From positions 478,520,669 through 478,584,668 of the forward strand of contig NC_057862.1 in NCBI RefSeq assembly GCF_019393635.1: a stretch of 64,000 nucleotides of DNA, read 5' to 3'. A model generated the notes under the pieces. That model saw nothing but the letters and a program-made list of their open reading frames with translations. It was not told the origin of the DNA and made no database searches. The position numbers and the translations under genes are program-made. Of the stretch, positions 1 to 13,100 are shown piece by piece. Source of the DNA: Dromiciops gliroides (Eukaryota > Chordata > Mammalia > Microbiotheria > Microbiotheriidae). Positions within the stretch are counted from its first letter, which is position 1. Every line of letters starts with the position of its first letter.

Positions 1-1480
1 CATTTAAATCCAAAAGATGCATAAGTTTTCAATGATACATATTTAAACATGAAAAAGCAACCTTTAACTTCTATTGTACTAGACTAAGGAAGAGATTTAT
101 ACTTAAAACATGAAATATTATTGTGTGATTGTTGATTAGAAATTTCACCTTAATTTCAGCTCTGTACTATCTAAACAACTTCTTCAGCATTAACTGTCTT
201 CTAGAAAGTTAGAGCATAGTCTGGGTTCATCCTCCCATCATGGATCATCTCCTCCAAGAAGTGTGCTAACAGCTGCAGGGAACAAGTCCTGCTGCCAGTC
301 ACCTGGACCTCTCAATGATTCCAGACTTCTTGAGTGCATGAGTGAAGTGAGAATAAGTTTTATTATATAACTGCCTCCATTTTGTTTTGGTAGAGTTGTT
401 TTTCAATAATAAGATAAGTCCTTGTGTATTGTGATATATAATTATGTAGATTGTGATGGAGTAAACAACATGTGTTCATTCTTTGTGTATCATGATATAG
501 TAAACAACATGTGTTTGTTCTTGACTGACTAATGAGCATATGTGGACCCTCTGGTAGGACAGATTTCACCAGTAATAAACTACCAGTCAAATTATATGGT
601 AAACAACATGGGAATGCCCATAGCTAAAAACTATAAGAAGCCTACCTGAGGCCTCAGCCTAGCATAGGCTCCTGCATTCCCAGAATTTGAGACTCAAGCA
701 GCTCTAATTCCCTTGAACTAGAGGCTCCTCAGGTACCTTGGAGGAAGGTACATGGCCTTCCCAGATACTGGCTGGGTAAAGAGGGAAACTTGTCATGAGC
801 ATGGGTATGAAAGACACTTCCAAGAAGCAGGTTGATGCTTTGTTCTTTGTGGAGGCTGCATGAATTTATCAATAAAGTTTGCATAATTAAGGAGGTTCAA
901 TTAGTGTTTCCATCACACCAGCTAGCATATATAATCTGTGTACTGTTTGTTGCAATGAGAGTCTTTCTCTGGCCCTGGCAGCTGTCCTAAAGAAGAGGAA
1001 ACTAAAGATATGACTTAGTCTCAAGAACTCTGTGCTAACCTATATGTGGGTAGTCAGAGAAGACATCTTTTCTCCCATATCGCCCCCCCCCCAAAAAAAA
1101 AAATCCCAAGCCAGACAGAGCCTCAGAAGAGAGTGAAGAATGTCTTTCCTTTAAAAGTCTGGGGCAGCTCTTCTTGCTCAGGCTGTCAATTTTCTTTTCC
1201 TCCTCCCTAAGGGGAGTGGGGTTGGACAGACAACTGCACATGGGGAACAATTCTAAGCTTCTTGGTGCACAATTTCTTTATTAAATGGTAAAAACACAAT
1301 CTCTTTGGAATTGGCCAGAGCACAGGCTCACCACCATGCATGGTGTATTCACAGTTAAGGGGCTATCTGGATAACAATCAAAGTCTCTGTCCTGGACTCC
1401 TCTTCTCTCTCTGACTCTGACTTTACCTCTGATTGGTTCAATCATCTTTATGTACATGATTACAGCCCTAACAAACATTT
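1..1480. other. No gene seen; partly unclassified
   Basis: GTAAACAACATG recurs at about 463, 493 and 600. A patch at 1250-1460 with TTTCTTTATTAAATGG could be an antisense LTR but lacks edges. C12 then A run at 1082-1103. No exon of the neighbouring gene expected upstream (BIRC6 in human) was recognised. Confidence 0.4.
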
Positions 1481-2720
1481 TTATTCCATCAATGACTGCA
1501 GAGGATAATAAAAATTATATTATAATATTCCATTATGTATTTGCACATTTCTCACCTATTAGACATTTTAAATATTTCCAGACACCCCCCCACACCATTA
1601 AACACTCCTATAAGTAATGCTTGAATAGCTAGCTATTTTCTTATTTTAACCATCTCATTCTCAGAAATGTGATTACTTGAGAGATTATTTTGACTGAATG
1701 TTATCCTAAAGTGTCCTCCAAAGAAGAATCTTCCTAGTTTCACAAGAAATGCAGAAATATACTTGCTTCTCCACAAACCAGCATTATTTTGTTATTTTTA
1801 TTAACTTTGTGCAGCGAGAGTACTTCAGCATTGGTTTTCATTTGCATGTTTTGTTAGATCAAATTTTTTTTTGAGTAATTACTTGTGATCTCATGTCCTC
1901 TGTAAATTGTTTGGCATCCTTTGACCACTTATACATTAGGGAATGGTTACTTTCCCCTTGAATAGTTTTGTTAATTCCTTATATTTTAAAATATTGAGTT
2001 AATAAAATTTAATAAATTTGCTGCCAATACTTTTCCTAATTTTATTTTGTGGTTTATTTTGCATTCTTTATTTTTATGTAACCCAACAAATCTCAAATTT
2101 GTTAGTTTCTTCTATTCAATATTTATCTTTCCTTCATAGTTGAAATCACCTTTTAATATAATTTTTAAAAATGCTTAAGTATTTGTCTAACTTTTTTTTT
2201 AGTTTTGTCCAACTCTTCTTGACCCCATTAGGTTTTTCTTGACAAAGATAATGGAATGGTTTGCCATTTCTTCTCCAGCTCATTTTACAGATGAGAAAAC
2301 TGAGGCAAATAAGGTTTTAAGTGACTTGCTCAGGGTCACACAAACTTAGTGTCTGAGACTGGATTTGAACTATCTTACTGACTCCAGGTCCAGCACTCTA
2401 TCCACTGCACCCACTCCCTGCTTCTCACAGTCTTATTCAGGATGTAATTTTTTTTGGGCAACAAAGTGCTGGGGTGGAGATCGAATTTTTCCCACCACCT
2501 TCCCAGAAAGTCTCTCCAAGAATATTGATTGATCTTTCTCTATTTCCCCCCACATATTAAACAATTACATTTTGCTTATGCTTGGTTCTATTTCTGACCC
2601 TACTCTGTTCTGTTGGTCAGTTTACCCCATTCCAGCATAGTTTAAATATAACTACTTTATTTAAATATTAAGAAAGTAAGGCCACCTATGTTTTGCCCAG
2701 CTTTTTAAAGGGCTCCTTGC
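1480..2720 (-). mobile_element. Old L1 fragment
   Basis: Antisense L1 3' sequence (TTTTCATTTGCATGTT, TTTGACCACTTATACATTAGG) continues after a nested SINE (2195-2435) with TCTGTTCTGTTGGTCAGTTT, a typical antisense ORF2 string. Highly diverged, with no open frame. Confidence 0.55.
2195..2435 (-). mobile_element. MIR/CORE-type SINE, long form
   Basis: Read on the - strand it has the tRNA-like head and CORE (GTGTGACCCTGAGCAAGTCA), then AAAATGAGCTGGAGAAG..AATGGCAAACC and AAGAGTTGGACAAAAC. This long-tail form of about 260 bp differs from the 150-bp SINE by the AATGGCAAACC..GGGGTC..GTTGGAC extension. Inserted in an L1. Confidence 0.75.
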
Positions 2721-2727
2721 TATTCCA

Positions 2728-3290
2728 GAAAAGCAGCTTGGTGTAGTGGACAGAGTCCAGGACCTAGGGAATCAGTAAGACTTGAGTGTGAATTCCCCCC
2801 TCAGACACTTACAAGCTGTGTAACATGGGCAAGTTAACCTCTCTCAGCCTCCATCTGCTCTGCAAAATGGGAATAATTGCACCTGTCAAACACAGTTTAT
2901 TAGGAACTGACTGAAGCTGAGTTCCCATTAACAAAGTCATTGAATTGCATGGGGCTCACCAACTTAGTCACTCTCAGCTTCTAATTATTTTGTAAATCTC
3001 CCACCTGCAGCTTGCCCATTCCCTCTGCCTTAGTATCTTATATAAACCTTGTTCCTAGTCACCTCCTTGAATACCCCAGCCATTTGCTGTGTGGACACCC
3101 CCACCCCCCACCCCAATCTACAACTCACTTTCCCGGAATAAAGACCTCGATTTTGCTAAATAGGCTGTTTTCTCTTAAATTCGGGTTTGACACTCCTGTC
3201 TCACAGGGTTAGTGTGTAAGATCAAATGAAATGAGGTGTAAAGCAGTTTACAAATCTGAAAACATTTGTATAAATATTAAGCATTATTGC
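2728..3290 (+). mobile_element. MIR split by a solo LTR
   Basis: The left half (2728-2883, AAGCAGCTTGGTGTAGTGGA to AATTGCACC) and right half (3193-3290, TGTCTCACAGGGTTAGTGTG to TTAAGCATTATT) form one continuous MIR once the LTR 2884-3192 and its duplicated bases are removed. Confidence 0.75.
2884..3192 (+). mobile_element. Solo LTR of an endogenous retrovirus inside a MIR
   Basis: A 309-bp element begins TGTCAAAC and ends GTTTGACA, a perfect 8-bp terminal inverted repeat with TG..CA ends. It contains TATAAA at 3041 and AATAAA at 3137 in the order expected for U3-R. The flanks are the two halves of one MIR, with a 4-bp duplication (CACC left, CTCC right, one change). No internal viral genes are present. 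It sits about 0.9 kb upstream of the TTC27 ATG, in the same orientation. Confidence 0.8.
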
Positions 3291-3349
3291 TCATACCCCG
3301 ATTAGGCACAAGTGGCAGAACCACCACTTCCAGTGAATCCAGGTTCATG

Positions 3350-3552
3350 CCAGGAGTCAGGACCTGAATTAAAATAAGCCTCAGACACTTACTAGAGGTG
3401 TGACCCTGGGAAAGTCCTTTAACCCTGTTTGCCTCAATCCTCATCTGTAAAATGAGCCGGGGAAGGAAATAACAGAACACTCCAGTATCTTTGCCAAGAA
3501 ATCCCCAAAAGGGGTCGTGAGGAGTTGGACGTAAATGAACAGTTAGACATGT
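3350..3552 (+). mobile_element. MIR/CORE-type SINE, long form
   Basis: CCTCAGACACTTACTAGAGGTGTGACCCTGGG leads to AAAATGAGCCGGGGAAGGAA, CACTCCAGTATCTTTGCCAA and GGGGTCGTGAGGAGTTGGAC. The tRNA-like 5' part is lost. It lies about 90 bases upstream of the CpG-rich promoter. Confidence 0.7.
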
Positions 3553-3869
3553 TTTTGCCAGAGCCCTCCACGCGGTGACAAACACCACATTGCCACTAAC
3601 CACTAAAGTAATCCAAAGGAACAAAGAGGTCTCCTCCAGTGGTCCCAGCTCAGAGCCCCCACACCCGCCTCCAATAAATTCTGTCCCTCCCCTTCCCCGA
3701 AGCCTCCTCCTTTCAGCCCCGGAGAACACTTTGGCCCCATCCCCGAAGGGGCGGGGGTTATATTCTGGCATGCTCTGTAGCTAGATTGAGGCCGCTGCCT
3801 CCTAGGCGGAAGTGGAATGCTCCTCCTCTAGTCATTTTATTTTTCCCAGAGTGCCGGTGGGGTGCTGTC

Positions 3870-3911
3870 ATGGACGCCTCCTGGGACCGGTTTGTAGCAC
3901 TGGGACGGTAA
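3870..3911 (+). other. Possible short upstream ORF before TTC27
   Basis: ATG at 3870 opens a 13-codon frame (MDASWDRFVALGR) closed by TAA at 3909, 145 bases before the TTC27 start. It has A/G support only at some Kozak positions (GTCATGG, with G at +4). It matters only if transcription starts upstream of 3870, which is unknown. Confidence 0.3.
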
Positions 3912-4056
3912 TACACTGGTCTGAGGGGGTCCTGTGTGGCAGCCAGAAGAGATAGCAGGCTGATTTTAACGTTCGGGCGCCCTTGGGCCCATTTTCTTCG
4001 TTCTCCCGGAGCGGTCCCCGCAGAGCCCCTCGCTGGTGCCTGGCTCCGGCGCTGCC

Positions 4057-4144
4057 ATGTGGCCCCCGGAGCTGGCGGTGCTGAGGGGCTTCCCCACCAG
4101 CGTGGAGCGGCAGCAGTGGAAACAGGTGGATGTGACCGGCGCAG
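4057..4144 (+). CDS. TTC27: TTC27 coding exon 1 (start codon)
   Basis: The exon starts ATGTGGCCCCCG and encodes 29 codons plus one base, beginning [13 protein letters not shown] and containing ERQQWKQ. The start is chosen by protein match and by a G at -3 (GCCATGT). The donor is GCAG|GTGAGA at 4145, a strong consensus. Phase 1 at the exon end joins G to AT of exon 2 to give Asp. It lies in GC-rich sequence unlike the AT-rich introns, as expected for a first exon in a CpG island. Confidence 0.95.
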
Positions 4145-7100
4145 GTGAGAGGAGGGGCTCACTGGCTCCGGGGGCGCCCTGACCCCCTGCCCTGGGCCGG
4201 ATGCGCAGGCTGCCTCGGGGGTGACCAGCCCTGATGTCTCTAATGCCACCTGTATAGCGGGCAATCCCCTTCTCCACGCAGCCACCACCTTTGTTACAGT
4301 TCCCCTAACTATTGCCAAGAAACATTCATGCAGCACTTATGGGCCAGACATTGGTTTTCCTGACTCAAAGTCCTCCTTCATATAGTGCCAAACTGATGGG
4401 AGCACGGGTCTAGCCGTGTGTCACTCTTACTCGGTGACTTCCAGTGACCTGGAGTTTTTTATTTGAACCTAGAGATAGTAAGGAGCCGTTGGAACTCTTT
4501 GAACAGGGGAATGACATGCTCAGCATTGGGGATATCATTTTGGTAGCTATGTTGAGGACTGGCAGTGATTCAAATTAAGAGGATATTGCAATACATACTT
4601 CAGACAAGAGATCTCTGTTATTTTTTTAAGATCAAATAAAGCCACTTCTGGCATTTCTCTTAACCAGGCTCTCTCCTGCTTTTCCAGTCTTACACGTTAC
4701 TCCTTTATATGATTTCTATGATCCACTCCAGTTTGCTTGTTCTGAAGCCTGAGTGTACTACTGCCCATCTCTTTTCTTTTTTGCCTGGCTGTCCCCCATT
4801 CCTGGAATGCAATCCATCCTCACCACTTCTCTGAATCCTCAGCTCAAGCTACCTACATAAAGCTTTTCTGGGTCCTAGTTAATACTGTACTTTCTCTCCA
4901 AACTACCTTGTCTACATTTTGTATATATTGTTTATATATTTATTTATGCTCCTCTCCCTGTTAGTAATGCAAGCTCTTTTTTTTTTTTTTTGGTGAGGCA
5001 GTTGGGGTTAAGTGACTTGCCCAGGGTCACACAGCTAGTAAGTGTCAAGTGTCTGAGGTTAGATTTGAACTCAGGTTCTCTGAATCCAGGGCCAGTGCTT
5101 TTTCCACTGCACCACCTAGCTGCCCCCAACAAACATTTATTAAGCAACTACTAAGTGACAGGTACTGTGCTGGGCACTGTGGATATAAAGACAACAAAAA
5201 GGGACATGTGTATATATGTAGAAAAATCATGTATACAAGTAAATCAATACATGATAAATTCAAAATCTTTTTTGTAGGGATCAGGGCAATATTAGCTGGG
5301 GGGATGAAGAAAGGTTACATGTAGGACGTTGCATTTGAATTGTCTTTTTTTTTTTTTTTTTTGGCAGGGCAGTGAGGATTAAGTGACTTGCCCAGGGTCA
5401 CACAGCTAGTAAGTGTCAAGTGTCTGAGGCCTGATTTGAACTTAGGTCCTTCTGAATCCAGGGCTGGTGCTTTATCCACTGCACCACCTAGCTGCCCCCT
5501 TGAATTAAGTCTTGAAGGGAGTCAAAGATTCTAAGAGGCAGTAATTAGAGGACAGATGGAACATCTTGACAGGGAACAGCAAGTATTCCAGTTTAGCTAG
5601 AATGTTCATGAAGTAGAGTGCCAAAAAGAGTTTTTATTTGAGCCTAGAGGCAGTAGGGAGCTATCTAAACTCTTTGAGCAAGGGAGTGATATGGTCAGCA
5701 TTGGGAATATGACTTTTGTAGTTATGTTGAGGACAGATTGGAGAGTGGAGAGACATAAGGCAATGAGTCAAATTAAGGAGATAGTTACAATATGTACTTC
5801 AGGCAAGAGGTGATGAGGGCTTGAACTAAGGTGGGTGGATGGGTGTGGGAGTGGTGATATTGATAGAATAAACAAAACTTGTGTTAGATTTGAGGAAAAA
5901 GGGGGTAGTAGTGGTCCAAAGAGAAACTGACTCCATTGTCTTTCAAACCTGGTGACTGCTAGGATGATGGTGCCTTAAATAGAAAGTATAAAAGATAGAG
6001 TGATGGGCTTGAGGCAAAAAAAAAAAAAATCCTCTTTTGGATATGTTAAGTTTGAGATGGTAAATGCCTAGTAGGCAGTTGGGAGTCCCCTAAGCCTCTG
6101 TCTTGGGCCTTCTGGTTTTTTTCTTCTATCCTAGTTCACTTAGTGATCTTATCATTTCCCATGGTCAGTTATCATCTTCTTGCAGATGACTTTCAGATCT
6201 ACTTTCTATTCCTAAACTCTTTCCTGACTTCCAGTCTTGAATTTCTAGCTGCTTATTAGACATTCTAGAACTGGATGTCCCATAGACATATTAACTCAAA
6301 AGTCCCAGGTCCAAAACTGTACTCATCCTTCCCCCAAACCTTCATCTTTTCCTAACATCCCTATTGTTGTAATGGGTGACATCTTTTCCCCAGTTAGTTA
6401 CCTAGAATTGTAACCTAGGTGTCATCCTCAACTCCTCCTGCCTTCCTATCCATCTGTTGCTAAGACTTGTTGATTTTACCTTTGTAATATCTCTTGTATA
6501 TGTTCCTCCCTTTCCTCTGACACTAAAACTTCCCTGGTGCAGGTTTGAATCACCTTATGCCTGGACTATTGCAAAAACCACATTGGTCTCCATGCTTCAT
6601 TCTTTCTCCACTCCAATCTTTCCTCTACTCAGCTATCACATCGACCTTCCCAAAATACTGGTTTGACCTTATCACCCTCTACTCAAACTTCAATGACTCT
6701 CTATCGTCTCCAGGATCAAATATAAAATTCTCTGTTTGGCTTTTAAAGCCCTTATAACCTGGCCCCTTTCTTCATTTAAAGTTTTGTTTGATCTTACTCC
6801 CCTCCATGTACTCTGCCATCCAATTACCCTGGTCTCGTTGCTGTTCCTTGCATAAGACACTCCATCTTCCAACACAAAGCATTTTCACTAGCTCTTCTCC
6901 GTGCCTGGAATTCTCTCCCTCTTCGTCTCTGCTTCTGGCTTCCCTGACTTCCTTTAATTTTTTCTAAAGTCCCACCTTCTACAAGAAGCCTTTTCCAATC
7001 CCCCTTAAGGCTAGTGCCTCCCCTTTGTTGATTATTTCTAGTTTATCCTGTATACAGCTTATTATATACAGTTGTTTATATGTCTCTCAAATTAGATTGT

Positions 7101-10100
7101 GAGCTCCTTGAGGGCAGAGGTGGACTTTTACCTTTCTTTGTATTTCCATTGCTTAGCCCAGTGCCTGGTGCGTAGTAAATTCTTATTAAAAATGCTGGTT
7201 GACTGACTTGACTGAATGATGTAGGACTAAGGGTCAGGAAAGACAGGTTTTATTTTATAGAATAGAGATAATACTGAACATGCTGAAGACAATGAAATTA
7301 CTGAGAGAAAGTGAAGAGAGAAAGAGAAGACCCAGGGAAGAGCCTTTGGGACATACCCATCCCTAGAGGGCTGCACATGGATAATTGGGCAAAGAATACT
7401 GAGGAGACAACTAGAGAAGTCAGTGACAACAGATAGAAGAATAAAGTAAGAACAGTGTGATGAAAAACCAAGAGAGGAGAGATGATCATAGCATCATAGA
7501 TTTGTAGAAGGGACCTGAGAAGCTGTCTAGTTCAACCTCCTTATTTTACAGATGAGGAATTAAATCCCAGGGAATTTAAATGAGAAGAATAGCAAGAAGA
7601 CCAGTTTAAAAAAAAAAAAGAACTCCCAGGTATCAAGTAGGATTTGAACCAAAGTCCTCTGACTCCCAAAGTCAGAGGATGGTCAGAGCTGTCAGGCTAC
7701 AGAGAGGGCTCATCAACTACTAACTTTGAAGTCATTAACAACAACAAAAAAATGTTTTGACATTTATTGTTGAATTTATTTCTTAAATGTCATGGTACAT
7801 GTAGGCCAGGTGCCAGGTTATAAGAATATAAATGTAAAATAGATTGTCCTTTTTGTTAGGGTCAGCTTATGATCATTGAAATAACTTAAAAGTTTCCTGA
7901 TGAAATCTTGTCATCTCTCTGCCTTCTGTTTAGTTCTGGGGTCAGCTTATTGTTCATCTGTGGTACCTATCCAAGTGTGTTCTGTTGGAATAATTCAATG
8001 AGATACACAATGAACTGGAATTCAACATTTGTGCATTATGTGTTTTTCATCCATTTGAATTTTCCTGTGTGGATTGCTGAAATGGACTAGTAATGGTCTG
8101 AGTATTGATTGAAAGAATGGGCATGTTTTGATTCAGTCAATAAGCGTTTTAAGTGCAGACTATATACTAGGCACTGCGTAAGGTGCTGGGTATAGAAAGA
8201 CAGTTCTTGCCCTAAGGGAGCTTATGTTTTATTGACAAAGATGGGGGAACATTGTTCACAGATAAGCGCAGTGGTTAAAGCACCGGCCCTGGATTCAGGA
8301 GTACCTGAGTTCAAATCCGGCCTCAGACACTTGACACTTACTTGCTGTGTGACCCTGGGCAAGTCACTTTAACCCCATTGCCCCGCAAAAAAAAAAAAAG
8401 AAAAAGAAAAGAAAAGAAAGGCCTCTTGAAGATGGCATTTGAGCTGAGCCTTGAAGGGAGCTAGCAATTCCAGGAGGAGGGGGTGAGGAGAGAGCCCTTC
8501 AAGAATGGGGAGGTCTTTGCAAAGACATGGAGATGGAAGATGGAATGTTGTGTTCAGGGAACAACAAATAGTGTCGTTTGCATGCGGAGGAAGGAGTAAT
8601 CATCTTGGAAAGGTTGGCATTTAAAGCCCTTCTCAGTCTGGTCCCAGTGTAACCCTAGGTTTTATATTTAGCCCTAGAACCCTTGAAACTCGTTCAGTAG
8701 TGCAGTGATGTCGTGGTCAGACATGTGGTTTAAGAACATCTGTTTGGGAGCTACCTGGAGGTTGGATTGGAGAGGAGAGAGGATTGGGGGCAGGATAGAT
8801 TTCAGGGGTCCACAGATTTGCATGGGGAAAAAAAAATCTTTATTTCCATATAATTGGTTTCCTTGGTAATTCTATGTATTTTATTTTATGGCTTTAAAAC
8901 CATTGTTTTGGGAAGGTGTCTATAAGTTTGACCAGACTTCTAAAGGGCTGCATGATGCAGAAAAGTTTTAAGAATCCTTGCTTTGGAAGGAGAGAGGTAA
9001 CAATGTCAAGTGCTGCAAAGAGAAGAGAAGACATATATGGGACACAATCACTTTCCTTTCTTCAAGCATTTGAAGAGCAGTCCAGTGGAAGAGGGAATTG
9101 GCTTGTTCTGGTTGACCCCAGAGGACATAGAGGCTTCTTAGAGGCAAATTAAGCTTGATGTAAGGAAAAACTTCCTAAGAGAGCTGTCCTAAGTGGGAAA
9201 TTCCTGCTAACTAAACATTTTCCAACAAAGACTGAATGACTACTTCTCAGTGTTCTAGAGGGGATTCTAATTCAGGTATGAGCTGGACTAGGTGGTATAT
9301 AAGAAACTTTTCTACTGTGAGCTTCTACAAAAATGAAAACATAAATCAAGGTAACTGAACAGCTCCTAAGTCTTTTTGCTGTTAGCCCTGTTATAACTCT
9401 CTATAGTCATGTTCACTTAATTCACTCCCACACCTTCAACTGTCTTTTCTGTGCAGATGATTCCAAAAACAAAACCTGTTGTTCCTACCTCTTCTAAAAT
9501 CCAGCCCAGTATTTCTAACAACCAGATAGTCATCTGGCCCTAAGTATCTCACCTGTAGACTTCAGGAGGGTAGTGGCAGATAGAAGGGCCTGGTGTACTG
9601 GGGTTCATGGGGTCCTGATTGAAGGAATGAACAACAACAAAAATCCCATCTATATCAACATTCTACATGTCTGAAAGCAAATTTGTCATCTTCGCCTGGA
9701 AGCTAATCCTCTTCCTGACTTGTCCTATTTCTCTTAATGGCACTACCATTTGAAACCTTGAACCATCCCCCCCCCCCCCCCCCCCGCCTTCTCTCCTTTG
9801 TCCTCCATCTTGTCATCTTCCAGTTACCCCATGTTCGTAATCTGGGAGCTGTCTTTGATTCTTCATCCTCCGTTCTCCTCATGTATCAATTCATTTGCCA
9901 AATCTAGTTGATTCTGCCCCACTATGTCTCTTCCATCCATTCCCTTCTCACTATTCACACAGGTATTATCCTGAGCCTCTGAATGGCTCTCATCATGTCT
10001 CATCTGGATTATTGCAATAGTGTCTTAATTGTTCTCCTTTGCCTCAAATTTCTAACCTTCCAAGTGCTTCCTTCAAGTAGCTGCCAAAAATGATCTTCCT

Positions 10101-13100
10101 AAATCACTTGAAAAACATTATTACTAATTCAAAGAGCTCCAGGTTGCTTCCTTTTATCTCTAGGATCAAATACAAACTCCTCAGTTCACAATCTGGATCC
10201 ATGATTTTTCCATCAGTAGTCAATCAACAAACGTTTTTTAAATGCCTCCTGCATTCTAGCCACTGCTAAGTGCCTAGGATACAAAAACCCAAAGTGAAAC
10301 TGTGTGCCCTCAAGGAACCCCATTCTACATGGGGAGAAGAGACACACTCCTCTGCTCTATTTGCTTTATGTTTCCAGTCAAACTCGTCTTGCTGTTTTTC
10401 ACACATGACATTCTAGCTCCTGTCTCCGTGCTCCATGCTTGGAATGGCTCCCTTTCTCTTCACTTCTTCACCTGCTACCTCTTAAAAGTCTTAGCTTCCC
10501 TCATAACTCAACTCAAGCACTGCCTTCTCTGGGAGGCCTTTCCTGATCTCTAACCCCCTCCCTCCTTTATTTACTTTGTATATATTTTATATTTGTACAG
10601 GTTTCTACTTTGTAGCCATAGTGCCTAGCACAGCTTCTGGCACATAGTAGATATTTGTTAGTTGCTTGCAGTCCACTATATTCTGTTTCCAAAACGATTT
10701 GAGTCATTCATTCATCTAAGAGTTTATTAAACAGCTACTGAGTACAGAGTACATTGGTAGGTCTTCTTGGGGAGATAGAAAGTTAAGGTCAGAGACACTC
10801 CCTGCATTCATGAAACTTAAAAATAGACAAAAAAGCAAAGATAAAAGTATTAATACTGTATGAATTGCAGAATGTTGCTTTGTGAGGGCTGAGATGATCA
10901 TTACCAAATTTGAATATTGGGGAAGGCTTCATGGAGATAGTGGCATTTGAGTTTGGGTTTAAAGGAGGAATAGGAATTTAGCAGTTGAGCAAGAGAAGGG
11001 GTCCTTCAGGTTTGGGGAGCATAAGCAAAGGCATATGGCCAGAAGAACATAGTTTGAGGGTCAGAGTGGTACAAATTGTCAGCTCCATGCATAGTAGTAA
11101 TATGTGTAAGTTGGTGTCAGATTTTGGAGGGTCTCGATGCTAGGTGTTTTTTTTTTTTGTTGTTGTTTTTTTTGGTGAGGCATTTGGGGTTAAGCTAGTA
11201 AGTGTTAAGTGTCTGAGGCTGGATTTGAACTCAAGTCCTCCTGAATCCAGGGCTGGTGCTCTATCCACTGGGCCACCTAGCTGCCCCTCGATGCTAGTTT
11301 TAAAGAACAGAGCTTTCCCTCAGCAGTAGAGAACTACTGATAATTTTTGAGTGGATGAGTGACATGATCCTGTGTCTAATCAAGGTAATTTTTAGTACCA
11401 TTATTTAGGGACATATTGGAGAGGGATGAAAATAGAGGTTGGAATACCTTTTTGGAGTCAATGAGGACACTCCATCTCCTGACTTCTGTCTGTCTCTTTT
11501 TTTTTAAATTATGAAAGTATTTTATTATTTTCCAGTTACATGTAGAGATAGTTTTCAACATTTGTTTTTGGTTTTTTTGGTTTTTTTTAGTGAGGCAATT
11601 GGGTTAAGTGACTTGCCCAGGGTCACACAGCTAGTAAGTGTTAAGTGTCGGATTTGAACTCAGGTACTCCTGAATCCAGGGCTGGGGCTCTATCCACTGC
11701 GCCACCTAGCTGCCCCTCAACATTTGTTTTTTATAAGATTTCTAGTTTCAAATTCACCCCCCCTCCCCTCCATCCCCCCTCCCCAAAGACAGCAAGTAAT
11801 CTGATATAGGTTATATATGTACAATATCATTAAACATATTTCTGCATTAGTCATGTTATGAGAGAAGAATCAGAGCAAAAAGGAAAAATCTCAAAAAGAA
11901 AAACAACAGCACCAAAAACAAAAGAAATAGTATGGTTCAGTCTGCATCCATATTCCACCAGTTCTTTTTTTTTTCTGGATTTGTACCGTTGTGTTGCTGA
12001 GAAGAATCAAGTCTATCACAGTTGATCAACACATAATGTTGATGATACTGTATACAATGTTCTCCTGGTTCTGCTCATCTCACTACAGTTCATGCAAGTC
12101 CTTCTGGGTTTCTCTGAAATCTGCCTGCTCATCATTTCTTACAGGCACAATAGAATTCCATTACATTCATATACCACAACTTGTTCAGCCATTCCCCAAT
12201 TGATGGTAGCCCCTCAATTTCCAACTCATTGCTACCACAAAAAGAGCAGCTATAAATATTTTTGTACATGTGGGTCCTTTTCCCCTTTTTTATGATCTCT
12301 TTGGGAAAAAGACCCAATAGTGGTAGCCTTTTGGGCATAATTCTAGATGCTCTCCAGAATGGTTGGATCAGTTCACAGCTCCACCAACAATGGCATTAGT
12401 GTTCCAATTTTTCCACATTTATTATTTCCTTTTTTTGTCATTTTAGCCAGTCTGATAGGTGTGAGGTGGTACCTCAGAGTTGTTTTAATTTTCATTTCTC
12501 TAATTAATAATGATTTAGATCATTTTTTTCATATGGCAATAGCTTGGATTTCTTCATCAGAAAACTTGCCTGTTCATATCCTTTGAACCATTTCTCAATT
12601 GGGGAATGATTTGGATTCTTATAAATTTGATTTAGTTCTGATATGTTTTAGAAATGAGGCAGTTATCAGAAGTATTGGCTATAAAAATTGTTTCTCAGCT
12701 TTCTGCCTCCCTTCTAATTTTGGATGCATTGCTTCTGTTTGTACAAAAACTTTTAAATTTAATGTAATCAAAATCATTCATTTTGCATTTCATAATATTC
12801 TCTATCTCTTGTTTGGTCATAAACTGTTCTCCTTTCCAAAGATCTGAAAGGTAAACTATTCCTTCCTCTCCTAATTTACCTATGGTATCACCTTTTACTT
12901 TACTTCTGTCTATTTTGTTTTTGGTTTTGTTTTGTTTTTTGTTTAGTGAGGCAATTGGGGTTAAGTGACTTGCCCAGGGTCACACAGCTAGTAAGTGTTA
13001 AGTGTCTGAGGCCGGATTTGAACTCAGGTACTCCTGACTCCAGGCTGGTGCTCTATCCACTGCACCACCTAGCTTCCCCTACTTCTGTCTATTTTTTTTT

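Larger units (their letters stand above)
3640..4260 (+). promoter_or_regulatory. TTC27: CpG-rich promoter and 5'UTR of TTC27
   Basis: GC content and CpG density rise sharply here against AT-rich surroundings. GCGGAAGTG at 3806-3814 resembles an ETS/GABPA site and TTCCCAGAGTGCC (about 3843-3855) resembles part of a ZNF143 site, both common in housekeeping promoters without a TATA box. No TATA box is apparent near the ATG. The exact transcription start cannot be read from sequence. Confidence 0.7.

Noticed and set aside
3936-4148. 70-codon + strand frame overlapping TTC27 exon 1 in another frame
   Set aside because: It starts at GTG, not ATG, and runs past the exon 1 donor; TTC27 homology fixes a different frame.
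3758-4336. 192-codon antisense ORF across TTC27 exon 1
   Set aside because: It lies in GC-rich promoter DNA where stops are rare, is antisense to a proven exon and resembles no family.
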